Shown here: positions 11,177 to 22,763 of the stretch, one piece after another
How the letters are laid out: each line of letters starts with the position of its first letter
Numbering within the stretch: position 1 is the first letter of the stretch
Source: Agrocybe praecox
Lineage: Eukaryota; Basidiomycota; Agaricomycetes; Agaricales; Agrocybaceae
Reading direction: 5' to 3'
Length of the DNA stretch: 64,000 nucleotides
NCBI GenBank assembly: GCA_964017145.1
Contig: OZ024844.1
Span: 186,001-250,000 of the forward strand
Position numbers and translations under genes: made by a program
Notes under the pieces: generated by a model
Databases searched by the model: none
What the model saw: only the letters and a program-made list of their open reading frames with translations
Told to the model about the DNA's origin: nothing

Positions 11177-12550
11177 ATGAATTTTGGAATGAGCTATGAC
11201 AGCCACAGCCGTGCAATTGACCGTGCTAATGTGTCTCCTCAAAAGGGTATACACTCTTTGCTTCTGTGTACTTGACCCGTCCTGCTCAACAATTTTCCCA
11301 GGTCGTGGTACTAGCCAATCACCACGTAAACGTGCTTTAGCTGAAGTTTCCTCGTCAGACAGTGACAGTGAGCGCCACATGTATTTTGATTCCTCTTTCA
11401 ATTGCTGACTGAGTAGTAGTTGAAACTTCACCTAAGAAGCGAACTGCTCACTCACGAGCATTGTCACCAAGTCCTCACACAGTTTATAATCGTCCAAACT
11501 TCTCTCCTCCTGTTCCGAACGTGGGCACTCCATTCCACGAATTTTGGGCCAGCGCAGACTTGGAGACCCATTTTGTTAGGCACTGCTCATGGGATGTTCT
11601 TGTTGCGATGATGCGGCTCAACACTTTCTTTCGCCATTATGCATATCGTGTCATTCGCGAAAGGGTACGAAGGTTTATGGGGGTATTCATTCCTGAGGAT
11701 CTTTTATTCCCATTCTTTGACCTGTTGATAGCAACCAAATCTGCTGTAGCAGGGAGCATTGTGCGATGCATCATGTCTGCTGATGTTGAGCACTACGAAA
11801 CTGTTCATCCCAACGTTTTCGAGATTGTTGTTCCTTCGGGTGACCCTATGCCTGCGTTGCGACGCTGGTATATGTTTCTCTTGCGTTGTTCCTACCAGCG
11901 GGAATCACGGTCATATTTTTCTGTCCAATTTGCGCACTCGTGTATGTCACGATCCGTTTTTGTCAATGTAAGTTCTTTTTATTTCATTTTTTAAAGTCTA
12001 TTTCGATGCTGATCTCTTACGATGTGAAGAGTTTGTCTGGTTATAGGATCGTGGTTTTGGAAAGTTTATCCGCGCTGGCCTTCCTCCCAATGCTTCAAGC
12101 CCGACATACTTCATCCTTTTTTTTGATGTCTGGCACCCGATTTTATTGCTTCTATCCTGGACTCTTCCTTCGCAAGCAAAACATCTACATTCGAGCTGCT
12201 AGCGACAACAATGATCCTTTCCCTGGTTTTAATTTTGGTCTAAAGTAAGTGTACACTTTTTGCTACGAATTATTGCTGCTCATTAACTTCTTAGATCATA
12301 TCTATCTTCGACTCAGTGGGAAGGCTCTTGCGGTTTAGCATGTCCAAATTTGTGGAGGACTACGTTTGAATTGCCTGGTGTTTCTGTAACAAGATGGGGT
12401 TCTTTTTCTGGAGCAATGGATAGTGGCGCGACCCCCGTATCATCGTCCGACGGGTATGAAGAGTTCCATTACGCGTGGAGGTTGGTTGGTGTATGCGATA
12501 AAACCGATTGTCCATACAGGAGTCGTAGTACAAGTGTCCGTATGGTTTAA
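11177..12550 (+). CDS. element gene B, basidiomycete multi-copy family with Cys-rich C-terminus
   Basis: Model: exons 11177-11246, 11302-11367, 11417-11967, 12030-12244 and 12295-12550, 385 aa. The N-terminus is disordered with basic patches (SPRKRA, SPKKRT) suggesting a nuclear protein. The core has FHEFWASADLETHFVRHCSW and PALRRWYMFLLR. The end has GSCGLACPNLW and AWRLVGVCDKTDCP, with paired cysteines C-X3-C and C-X4-C that could bind zinc. From memory, proteins with the RRWYMFL block and a terminal WRLG-type Cys motif are numerous in Agaricales genomes and unnamed. The acceptor of exon 4 is ambiguous: 12030 keeps frame, while 12047 would need another donor. Its place between Rep and the C/D genes suggests mobile-element cargo. 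Confidence 0.6.
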
Positions 12551-12734
12551 TGATCAGCATACGGGAATCTCCGTTTTGACAAACTTTGTGACCCGATTCA
12601 TCCAAAAAAAAAAGTCCAGGTTTCCGCAGACTCAATCGCTCTCACCTTGCTGTCGCATCATTATTATTGTGGGCAGCTAACACCTATGGAAAATCCATAT
12701 CAGTTCGGTTTGTCCACTTCTGTCTTTACTCCGC

Positions 12735-13584
12735 ATGTCGATTGCTTATAGAATATTCTTAGATTCTGGAAGTGTTGAACGGAGTGATATTGTAGCTGAG
12801 GAAGGTTACTTGGGATGCGACAGTTTTCTGGTTAATGCTGCATGGCTAGAGAGTACACGAGGTACAGAGGTCCTTCGCACTGGCGAATTAAAAACGGAGC
12901 TGCAGTGTATTCTTGTTGGCGAGGTTTCAAAGGGTGGAGGCGAGTCATTCCTAAGTATCCAAGGCGACTTCGATCCAGCTGTCGGCACAGATTTCTCTCG
13001 AGCCTCTCTTCGCTTTTGCATTGTACCGTCAAGCAGAGACCCCGAATTTGCACAGGATTACGATGTTGCAGTCAGAAATATTGAGGCTTTGACCAGTGTG
13101 TTACAGCCTCCAAAGTCTGCAGAACCGTTGGTGATGTCAGGAAAATTCGTATTCACAAGGTCATTGTTTGAGCGAGAGGTGTGTTATGCTATAACAGTTT
13201 AACTTATTTTGTGGTTAACAATCGTTCTTTACAGGGTCCTTGGATTACACGTGAGTAATATTTATTAATATAGTCCAGTATTATAAGTATACTAAAATCC
13301 TTGAATACATGACAGGCAGGAATTCCTCAGTAGACGATGATAGGGAGAAGTTGCTGGCAGCGTTCAGGGATGACAATGATTTGATGCCCTTCGTAGAGCG
13401 CGTCGGTCAGAAACATCGGTTCCGCCCATTAAATATTTTTTGTCGTGGACATGACAATCCTGTTCCGTTGCAGGATCTGTCAACACTCCTTCCGGGTCGC
13501 TTGGTTAAGATAGTATTCCGTTTAACAAATCATGTTTTGTATGGTCTTGACGCTAGCATTGTCAAGTTTGTTGTACTGGACTAA
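12735..13584 (+). CDS. element gene C, paralogue of gene D
   Basis: Model: exons 12735-13178, 13235-13250 (16 nt) and 13316-13584, 242 aa. The 16-nt microexon is needed to join the two parts and has an exact counterpart in gene D. Matching landmarks with D are the DPEFAQDYDVAV block (D: PDFEADYETGV), the microexon, then a C-terminal block NPVPLQDLSTLLPGRLVKIV followed by FRL and an aromatic/hydrophobic end. The C-terminal block, with alternating strands and a PG turn, looks like an OB-fold-type beta barrel, but this is only a visual inference. The N-terminus is shorter than in D and an upstream exon may be missing. The role could be single-stranded nucleic acid binding; unproven. Confidence 0.6.
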
Positions 13585-14307
13585 ATTTTTCCCATTTATT
13601 TGTCTGTGTTATCTTCAAAGCTTGTAGCCAAATCACAAAATACTCTTATTCTCGTCAGGCAGACACAACTCTTACTTGTCCCATCTACGTATATTTTGCT
13701 GGTGTTTTTGCCCTGACCCACCAACCACGCAACTCTATGCCGACAAGTCGGAAATCAGTAGCTCTTGCCAGGCACACATCTCAGGAGATTTTCCAAAGAT
13801 TTTTCTCTTAGAACGTTCAAGTCGGTGGCTGTAATACAGGATCTTGACCTCACGAGTGAAAGATTGAGCCGGGTCTGTCCAGTAGCCAAAATGGGGGTTG
13901 CCATCGTCAACGGTCGTTGTCTGCCAAGGTTAGCCTTTTTCATTCATCCGTAGGACAGCCGATGGAAATGCGCGCTGATGCGCCAATACGTTATAGGTAT
14001 TACACCAAATGTTTCTAGCAAAACATTGACCCACTACTTGGCGCCAATATTTTGGATCTGGTCGGACCTATGTACGACAGGAGCGTACGCCGGATGGCAT
14101 ATGATGAAGGATGTTGTTACGTGGTGTGCTATCCATCGGCCTTAAAATCGCGTCATGTTGCTCTGATTCAGCCCCTGTACTGGCCATACTTAAACGAGCA
14201 TGAACTTTGTTCGACATCCTCGCTCGCTCTACGTGAACCTTTCCCTCCTCACATCCAAATTGTTGGCTCAGCTTTTCTTTCCCTTTACTTATATCGCAAA
14301 GTCCATC
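13585..14307. other. intergenic inside the insertion
   Basis: About 720 bases between genes C and D. It holds the end of C and the promoter of D. No further gene or obvious repeat is seen. Confidence 0.5.
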
Positions 14308-15633
14308 ATGGCACATAACAGGTCCGTACTTCTTGACAACCACGCTTATTCTTATTTGACTTACTGTGATAGAACTACCAATTTCAGTGGTCCTTTCAAG
14401 AGGAATACCTTGTTGGCGCTTCCTCAATACATCGCTTCAGAGGGCTTTCCTGAACTTGGTACCTGGGACAAGTCCAACTCCGACAATCTCTTTGTGGTGA
14501 AGGGATCTGCTGCTCGCTCTGAGCCCGTCCGCATTGTGATGGTTCTTGCCGTTACCAGCGACCGCGCGTATCTTGAGACCCATGGATCTCACAACCTCAC
14601 CTATTCTGCCAACGACAAGGTCACCAAATCGAAGCTCCAGATTCATTTTGGGTGTCCTACTCAACCGGATTTTGAGGCCGACTACGAGACTGGTGTTTCT
14701 CGGCTCAAGAAGGTTATGGCCAGTGTTGCCAACACGGACGTCCGCCAGCATTTCTTGCAGCCAGGGAACAAAATCACCCTTAACTTTCCGTTGTTTTCTC
14801 CAAGGGTGAGTTCTTTCTGTGTTTTATTATGCTTGCCATTGCATTGACTCGTCCATTTTTCCCCTTGTTGGATTTTTCTTTTCTTTTTGTCGCTCTCAAA
14901 AGTCTGCTTTTACCGATCGTATGTTGTTTATATTCTCATGATGAAATTATGCTGATATACTCTACCTTTAAGTCGATGAAGAAATTGTCACTGCGTCGAA
15001 GGAATACACTGTTGCCCCTCCCTACCAGGCCCTGTGGGATGAGGCTCGCAAAACCCATCATTGCTGTGTACTTCCTGTATATGGCCTTGATGAGGAACCA
15101 GTTCCACCAGCGCGTTTTGCTGATGTCTTACGCCCAGGAGCAATGGTGGAAGCCACTTTCATCCTCCGGCACTGGCCATTCTACAAGGATGGTGCTCCAT
15201 TGTCTGACACTTTCGGTGGACAGCTCGAAATGCTGTCTATTTTGAAAGAAGCACCCCCTCCTATCATGAGCCCGTACAGGGTGAGGTCTGCTCGCAGGCC
15301 TCTGCACGTGCCTCAGGGTATACCTTCGCGTGGTGAGCAGATGAATGCCGCAAATGCCTTTGTCGCTCGACCCATCTTCACTGCTGCCAACTCACCTTTG
15401 GGTGCTACTGCTGCCAGTGGTAGCACTGCCGCATCAGCCGGTACCTCGGGTCAAAGCAGCTCTGCCACAACTTCGCGACCTAAAACTCGTGCTTCTGCTT
15501 CATCGGACGATCAAGGTGTGTTGTGCCGCTACCTTTAAGAAGGTTTTCAAACTCTGACATTTTGTTTTTTGTCTTATCTTTTGTAGACGTTGAGACAGGT
15601 GGTTCTCGTAAGAAGCCTCGCTTGGAAGAGTAG
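14308..15633 (+). CDS. element gene D, paralogue of gene C with nuclear-type tail
   Basis: Model: exons 14308-14805, 14903-14918 (16 nt), 14973-15515 and 15587-15633, 367 aa. The microexon has the same length and phase as in gene C (both code five residues plus one base). The first 166 residues form one domain (FSGPFKRNTLLALPQYI, KLQIHFGCPTQPDFEADYE). After the microexon comes a second domain with CCVLPVYGLDEEPVPP, VLRPGAMVEATFILRHW and DTFGGQLEMLSIL. A low-complexity Ala/Ser/Thr linker and a basic end (RKKPRLEE) follow, consistent with nuclear import. There is no membrane segment. I infer a DNA-associated accessory protein of the element, possibly OB-fold-like; the family is not one I can name. 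Confidence 0.65.
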
Positions 15634-15888
15634 TTATTTTACAGTGGAAAATGTTTTCTGTTCGATCAAAGTTCGATATCTTATATGTCTATTAAATGCT
15701 GTCCAGCACAAAATTATATTTTTATTTTGGTTCACAATTTGGTTCACATGTTCATCGGAGAATAAAATTATGTTTCCCGACCCCAGGACAAGCAGCAAGC
15801 CATATGACGGCGAAGACGTCCCCTAGTTACATATCACATACACAATTCACGGACAACCCGGGAATAAACGTCTGGATCTTCTCAACAG

Positions 15889-16626
15889 TAGGCATGCTAT
15901 GTATTTACTGTACATCGCAGCGCTTGTAGTCATTGTTATCTTGAAAGGTAATTCACATTACACGTCGTTGAGCACAAACTTAAATTTATATTTTTAACCG
16001 TGACCCGCACACCAGTCCTTGTAATCACCCACATCCGACGCTTGCGACACAAAAACGAGGTCCTAAATGAAGCCTTAAGCCGAAATTATTTATCAATGTC
16101 GTTGGTTATTAGGATATGCCTTCTTAACATTTGTCTCGTTGTAGCTATAATGTAAGTGTCCTAAATTTATCTTTTCTTTTTAATTGATGATATTTCTTGC
16201 AACGTAATAGAATCTCCTCCTTACACCAGAGGAAAAGTACAGCATGAAGCATTTACATAAATACTGACGTTGCGACAAATTTATCTATGGCAATAAGTAT
16301 GCAAGCGCTTTTGTCTTCGTTAGAAATTCTTATTTGACACTGAAACCATCCCGATTTATTTAGCACCGCTAATCGAATGCATTCTATTTGGTTCCCATGG
16401 AGTGAGTAAGTTCGTCACACTGCAAACGAAATATGTAATAACTTCTTTCCCTGATAGGACATACTCAGAGCTTGGTCGTCCGTGTATAATGGTCTGTTGG
16501 CTTGGTTATCCGGTAGTATCCAGTAGTATGCAACCCCTATGTTCAGACAATGAAAGTAGATGCCCTGATTTCAGGTCATTTGACTCCTCATCGACCGAGT
16601 TTGACAAAATCAATTACGGCTTATAA
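15889..16626 (+). pseudogene. 7TM receptor-like gene copy 1, 3' half
   Basis: Exons 6-9 of the split gene: 15889-15947 (59 nt, same as both paralogues), 16016-16151, 16211-16296 and 16364-16626. Blocks HAMYLLYIAALVVIVILK and SLVIRICLLNICLVVAI match the sixth-exon and seventh-exon helices of the paralogues. APLIECILFGSHG, read across the last splice, matches the FGSQKD block near their ends. Exon 8 is 18 nt longer than in the paralogues and contains an in-frame TGA. With the exon-1 frameshift this marks the copy as a pseudogene. Reading continuity across the insertion shows that the gene was whole when the element arrived. Confidence 0.7.
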
Positions 16627-17270
16627 TTACACGGTTATATCGTCCTATGTTAGAATTATGCCTGAATGTGATTGGCCCTTGAGGACGTCAGTCATACGAT
16701 AAAGGGGAATCCAAAAGAATAGATGGACTCATAATACGGGATTATCAGCCAGATTAGATACTGTATATGATAGCAACCAGCTGATTGATCACCTGAGTTT
16801 GAGGTCTCGTGAATATGTGACGGGTTGTGACACAAAATAGCGCGTCTGCGACGCGTCTGTTGATTGTGATTAAATATGCGGTATACACCACTTGACTGCC
16901 TATTTTCCTGTCCATTCTACTAATATTTATATCTTTCACTATCAGAGCATTTTTTGGCTGTATCAAAGTGCCTAAAACGAGTTCACAGAGAAATTATCTA
17001 TAGCCCTAACCCTAAGGTCCTGATTATAGAAGTCACGCCGGCCATCACCGGTCATCACATGCTCACAAGCGATATCAAAATACCGAATTATAATTTATGA
17101 GTCCGAACGCAGCCTAATTCATAGTTAGGCGAGTAAGCGTTCTTTTCCCCTTATTGTACTAGTATATGAGTCACGCCAAACTACATCATTAAAATTGCTT
17201 TTTAACCGACGACACCCATGTTACAAGCTGACCGATTCTTTACCTCTTCTCTCAGTCACCGGAATTCAGA
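16627..17270. other. intergenic
   Basis: AT-rich spacer between the 7TM pseudogene and the MFS gene. No gene supported. Confidence 0.5.
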
Positions 17271-19389
17271 ATGACAATCGAAGGAGGAGACACCGAGTCT
17301 ACCCCACTGCTTCATTCGCAGAGTGCACTGAAGCACGAAGAAGTGTACAATCGCTTCACACCCAGCCAGAAGCGAATGATTCTTGCCACTGTTTCTGTTA
17401 CTGGCTTACTTCCGCGTACGTTTTCCCGGGTATATTTTGTAACAAGAAATAATAACTGATTTAATTGGTATAGTTTTTGTTTCAGGAACGTTTATTCCTT
17501 CTGTACCCCAGATAGCGAAGGATTTAGACTCTACGGGACCCATAGTGAGGTATTACAGATGTTCAAAGTGCCATTGGGTTCCCTCTCTCATTGTGATTTA
17601 ACAGTCTTGCCGTAAGCTTGTCTATCGTTGCGTCCTCTTTGGGCGCTCTTTGGGGTTCTTCATATTCAACTTTCTGTGAGTTCAGAGTTATGCTTTCATA
17701 AACGCAACATTTTACACGACATCAAATAGACGGAAGAAGACCTGTATATCTCGTAGGGACACCCCTCCTTGTAATTGGGTCCATCGGAGTCGCGACGTCC
17801 CCAAGTATTCCGCACCTGATGGTATGGAGATTTGTACAAGCAATGGGCGCGTCGCCGGGTCTTGCTGTCGGCTCCGGAGCTATAGGGGACATTTACAAGC
17901 TGGAAGAACGTGGACAGGCGATGGGAATCTTCTTCTCTGTGAGGCAGATATTCCTTCGAGCGTTATCGCTCATCGATTGTTGAACTTTTGAAGGCTATTC
18001 TCCTAGGCCCTGCTATAGCACCCTTTGTTGGAGGTCAGTGTCCGAAATTTTGGGGTAACCAATATGTTTGCTCACTCGATTGTGTTGTACGACAGGTTAC
18101 GCAGCACATTATTACTCATGGCGTTTATTACAGCTCTTCCTAGGTATCTTTGGGCTCATCGCCTTCCTCGTAATCTTTTTGTTTTTCCCAGAAACTTACC
18201 ACCCTGGACAACGCGGAGTTGAAAAGGCAGACCCTGCCACTCTTCCAACATGGCGGCCTATATTCATCAACCCCTTTAAGCCTCTATGGATGATGCGAAG
18301 TCCTAATTTGGTCTTTGTTGTAAGACAGTGCTCTTACCTGTAATTCTACGAGTATCGATCAAGAATACTAACGTCCGGCTAGACTATTGCAGGCTTTGCA
18401 TGTTTGTTCACCGATTATGGTAAGCTATAAACGTCCGGATGAACACGAAATATAACTAAATTGTTTCTAGTTCTTCTCGTCCCCCTTGCGTACACGATTG
18501 TGAGCTTATTTTGTTCAATATGTCTGTAATTGCTCTAATCAGACGTATCGTTTCAAAGGGAAAGAAATATGGCATAACCAACGAAGCTCTTATTGGCGCA
18601 TGCTTCTTACCTTGTGGGGTCGGAAACATGAGTAAGTACTTTCCACCGCTTCATGGAAACCACACCAATGACAAACTCTATAGTCGGGGCACCGCTCGCA
18701 GGTCGTCTATCTGACAGAATTGTCGTTAAATACCGCAAGATGCGGGGAGGGGTATGGTATCCAGAGGATCGCCTTCGCGCTACGATCCCAGGCGCATTAT
18801 TTCTCATCCCAATTTCTGTTCTTGCCTCGGGCTTGTTAACGGAGTACGTTCCAGGAAAAGTGGGTCTTGCTTTAAACCTGTTCTGTCTGTTCCTGAATGG
18901 TGTTGGTGTGAGTTTCCATTCCTGATTATCCGTCTGAGCCATATTGAACCTTTTCCTCATGCACAGGTTGACTTTGTGCTAAGCCCATGCGGTTCATACG
19001 TAGTCGATCTTATGCACTCACGCAGTGCATAAGCTATGGCAGCCAGCACGTAAGTATTATGTCTTCAACGCCTGGAGCTTTTTTTCCTATTTCGACTTTG
19101 ATATTCAACTTCCATTAATTATATGTAGCGGATTCCGCTCCGTAATCATGGCGGCCTTTATTGCCGGTATTCTTCCTATGATTGAAAATTATGGTATTGT
19201 TACTACGAACGCCTTATCAGCCGTGATGGCTTGGATATTCGGGTTTGGGTGCGTTCCTTTGCTATGAACAATGATATGTCTTCGACTCATCCTTCTCCTT
19301 TCCGCAGCTTGCTCTGGACTACTATACGCTATGGGGATCGTCTGCGGGCTTTGGTTGATGTAGGCTTCTCAACCGCTGAGAATAACTGA
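17271..19389 (+). pseudogene. MFS transporter (DHA1-like) with one in-frame stop
   Basis: Thirteen exons: 17271-17415, 17486-17549, 17605-17675, 17730-17938, 17994-18033, 18096-18319, 18383-18419, 18471-18499, 18559-18631, 18684-18907, 18967-19049, 19129-19248 and 19308-19389. All splice in frame, giving 466 codons. It has about 12 hydrophobic segments. FYGRRPVYL marks the loop 2-3 signature, and GDIYKLEERGQAMGIF and a central FFPETYHPG are typical of fungal drug/H+ antiporters. Codon 394 (19030-19032) is TAA where the paralogue at 30692-32803 has GAG, in the block HSRSA-stop-AMAAST. About 70 residues, including the last helices, lie beyond the stop. No other lesion is seen, so this is a very young pseudogene, a read-through gene or a base error. 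Confidence 0.85.
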
Positions 19390-22300
19390 ACAGGGATGTT
19401 CTAGCGTATGGGGAGTTACAGAAGTATGGGAACACTGGTGTGTGTGTGTGCGTGTGTATGGCGATTCCATACCAGCCCACTTGAGATTAACATTTCAGCA
19501 CAGGTTGGTGCATCGCACCAGAAACACCAGGATACGGTTACGCTGATGGATGCTGTATGCTCAAAGGTATACACAGATAGAAGTGATGTAGGCTACTAAG
19601 TAAGCAGTAAGAACGATGTTCGAGATATATAACAGTTCCAAGAAAATTCATGGAAAATACGTTGACAGTCAAGACGTACCGTGGAGACAAAAAAGTTTAC
19701 ATGACATTTCTTCTCAGAGTCCAAATGAAGGAATGGCACTCCAACGCTGTGGGTTCATTCGGTCATTATTTGTCTGTTTTATCCGTGAACCGTCAAAGAC
19801 GCGGTGGACGTGTGCGGTCTTTTGATTCGGGACGGGACTATCTCTCCCATACCCCCAGACACTCTTCAACGCAGAACGTTGTAGAAATTTCGGTGACGAT
19901 GGAGTGGAATGGGTTGAATCTTTCAATCTTCGGACTTCCGATGATTGTATATATAGAATTGGAGGATGTCTCCGTGCGGATTGACTTTATGTGAGGATCG
20001 ATAGGCACGTCCCTCCGAAGCCATCGAAGCCTGTGTCAAGTCTGTGTCAGAAGATGGTGCAAAGATGGTGTGTTTGATGTGGCGGGTCAGATTCGGATAC
20101 TCATCAATCAACAGGATGTTCCAGTAATGATTAGTGGTGTAACTTTTCCGAATGACTCTCAGAGATAATGAGGATGGCATAGGGACCAGTCATTCAATTT
20201 CTTGCTTTTCAAAACACCAAAATCCAATTTCAGGTGTGCTCGAGAGGCAATTATCTTTAGGTTTACGTACGTATGTACTTTATTTAATCCATGAAATCAA
20301 CTGTCAAGGACCTGATCGTCGGCCGGAAACGTGTATTTCATAGAAGGCATAAACGGAGGTAATATGTACTTGGTCTATTTTATTTCGACAGCAGAATTTG
20401 TCTTTGGAGTTTATTTTTCTCCGGTTGGTTTCGTCAAATGGAAGAGGCATCAGTTGAGTAAATTTAAGCCTCGACAGGATACCTACAGAGCAAATTTCAG
20501 AGTCTCTCCTCGACTAAATGTTCGTAGTATAAGTCGTAGGCCTTGAAAATCTCGGCGTCTACCGTATCGGTCAGAGGCTCGTGACTAGCGCGTGTCCGGC
20601 GCCAAACAAGTTGATTATGTACCGTAACGACGCGTGTCCGGTACGTGCCAATGTTTACGCTCTTTTTGACAATTACTTGCGACGAAGAGCTGGTATATCA
20701 AAGATAGAACACATATATCAGAAAGTGTACTAGGACCTATACTCGGAACCGTGAAGATATGTTTGTCACGCCTGGAATTCCCTATCCTTGTGGGATATCT
20801 TAAAATAGACTTCAAAATTTAAAAGTTCAAGTCAAAATAAAATAATCCCGCTCTGCACACTGTGCTACATATGTATTTAGACTGGGACTAGGGTTCGCGT
20901 TTTCGAGCTTAAATGACCCCGCTAATCATCGTGGTCGGCACCGATCGCAATGGGTGTGGACTGTCGTTAAATATGGTCATTGGTGGGGTACTCGGGGCGA
21001 GGAGTACGGATAGCTCCTGCATGGAAACATCTAGGTTTATAAGTTGATGGCTTGATATGTAGGGCCAGGTGCGCGCGCTGAGAAATGGTCGGGCGGGATC
21101 ACCGAGTCTTTCAATGGAGAAGAGGAGACGTCGTTGATTGATTCTGGTTTTCAGAGCGCGTCTATTCTACCAGAGGAAATATTTAAACTGCGGGCTTCTC
21201 AGGAGGTGTCGTCAAATAAGTTCATTCACAGTTCTAATCTTATATATACTCTTGATTCAGTTTGATATCTGTCTTTCCGTGAGTACATACTCTTACCATA
21301 CCCGGAGGAGGTCAATGATGATTTGACGACGGTCGAGCTCAACTGTCGAGGTGCTGGCTCTTCTCGGAAAGTTACCACGGCCTGCGTTAGAAAACAAGAA
21401 CAATTATTATTGCGACCCACGTATTACCGGTCGCCTTACTTCAACGAGTTCCAACTTCCAGAAGGCAAGTCTGGGGGAGGCAGAGCATGATGTGCGACGC
21501 ATGCTACGCTGCCGATAAGCGATACCTCAATCTCCCCAACATTACAGGATCTTGAGTTTGTACGTGGTCTGTAGACGGCACATACATAATTATTTACATC
21601 ACTTGTATATCGCCTAAGTCCTAGGCCTGTATAAGCCGTGTCTCGGTTGTAGGCTTCATTATTCTGGATTGCACGTAATTTTGAGAGATTGAGACTGCCG
21701 TGATGTTGCAATATCATTTATACTTAGGTCGACTGTCGGCGTCGGGGTGGGATTTGAATTTAAAACAGAGAAAGGGTCGGCGACCCGACGGATACGAGGG
21801 AAATGCGGGGGTCAACTATCTAACTACATCATGTTATTATGACTCGTTACTCGACAAGGATTTCCAACCAAGGGGCGACTATGTGGCATAAATTGTGTCG
21901 TCTACCGCCTTGCGTTGACGGCAAAATATTTCCCTGCGGTGACAAGTATGTACGTACATGCTCGAAATTGAAGCTTGAAGCTTGAAGGGTAACCTACACA
22001 TATATCATTATGCAGGTCCTGTAGGCGTCCATTATGATGGATCGCGGTGGTAAGCTTACCCCTGATGGTGACTTGCACAGGCTGTGCGGTTCCTTGAAAT
22101 TCCATTCTGCCTAGCATGGAGCTCGTTCTTCTGTCTTCGGGTGAGATATCAGGAGTTCTGTATGGGAAATTTGGCATACTGTGCGCGGTTTGGATACGCC
22201 CATAAAGTAGAGTATGTTATCAGTGGGAGTGGAACGGAGTTTGGTTGGATATTCTGTTTGGTATAGATGGGATTAGGTATCCAAAATAATCCTCTAAAAT

Positions 22301-22763
22301 GACAATGTGCTGATGGACGGAAACACGCGCCCAGCCTCGAGGCAGCGGTGAGCGGGGTGTCAGGAGTCCGTGAGTTACGACTCGTCACTCGGGTTAATGC
22401 TGACTAAGGTTTTATGACATGTGGTCCGACCAAGCTAAGTTTACAACGGATCGTGACCAGATTCCAACTCCAACTCCAACTCCTCTTCATCCGGAACCAC
22501 AGGCGCTCCTCATTTCTTCTCCCTTTTGACGAGGCCGATTTTCTTGCGATTTGAAAATTATGGACGATTATTGAATGCATGTACCATTAACGTGAGTTTT
22601 CTTACCATCTTCACGCCATCCAGCCAAGGCTAGCGCACGCTACCAGTTGGCTGCCAGCATCATACACTAAATATCAAAGACAGCGGCTAACATTCATTAT
22701 CTTGCAGGTTTTTTGCTTGACTTGAAAATACTCTGACTGCTTTATGAACTACTTCTGATATCC
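19390..22763. other. intergenic, 3.4 kb, no gene recognised
   Basis: Open frames here are short and lack splice context or similarity to anything else in the window. Contents seen: a short GT-rich microsatellite at 19438-19457 and a CTTGAAGCTTGAAG-type repeat at about 21968-21989. The last few hundred bases are the likely promoter of the gene at 22764. Decayed transposon sequence is possible but not demonstrable by eye. Confidence 0.4.

Larger units (their letters stand above)
7982..15826 (+). mobile_element. 7.8-kb Helitron-like insertion in a 7TM intron
   Basis: The 7TM exons 5 (ends 7964) and 6 (starts 15889) flank this DNA. Removing 7982-15826 rejoins a 79-nt intron, close to the 64 and 73 nt of the same intron in the two paralogues. 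The element then starts with TC after a host A (7981) and ends with CTAG (15823-15826) before a host T (15827). This matches the known Helitron pattern of 5' TC, 3' CTRR and insertion between A and T without target duplication. A stem near the 3' end is weak (GACG/CGTC, 15806-15820). Content: a truncated DUF6570/Helitron Rep gene on the minus strand and four spliced plus-strand genes, with a shared 253-bp divergent promoter. The host/insert split is strong; the exact ends and the Helitron class are inferred. Confidence 0.65.

Noticed and set aside
16990..17012. Telomere-like CCCTAACCCTAA
   Set aside because: Only two units, within unique DNA; chance.
17271..19389. Selenocysteine or other recoding at the internal stop
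   Set aside because: The codon is TAA, not TGA, and no recoding structure was seen.
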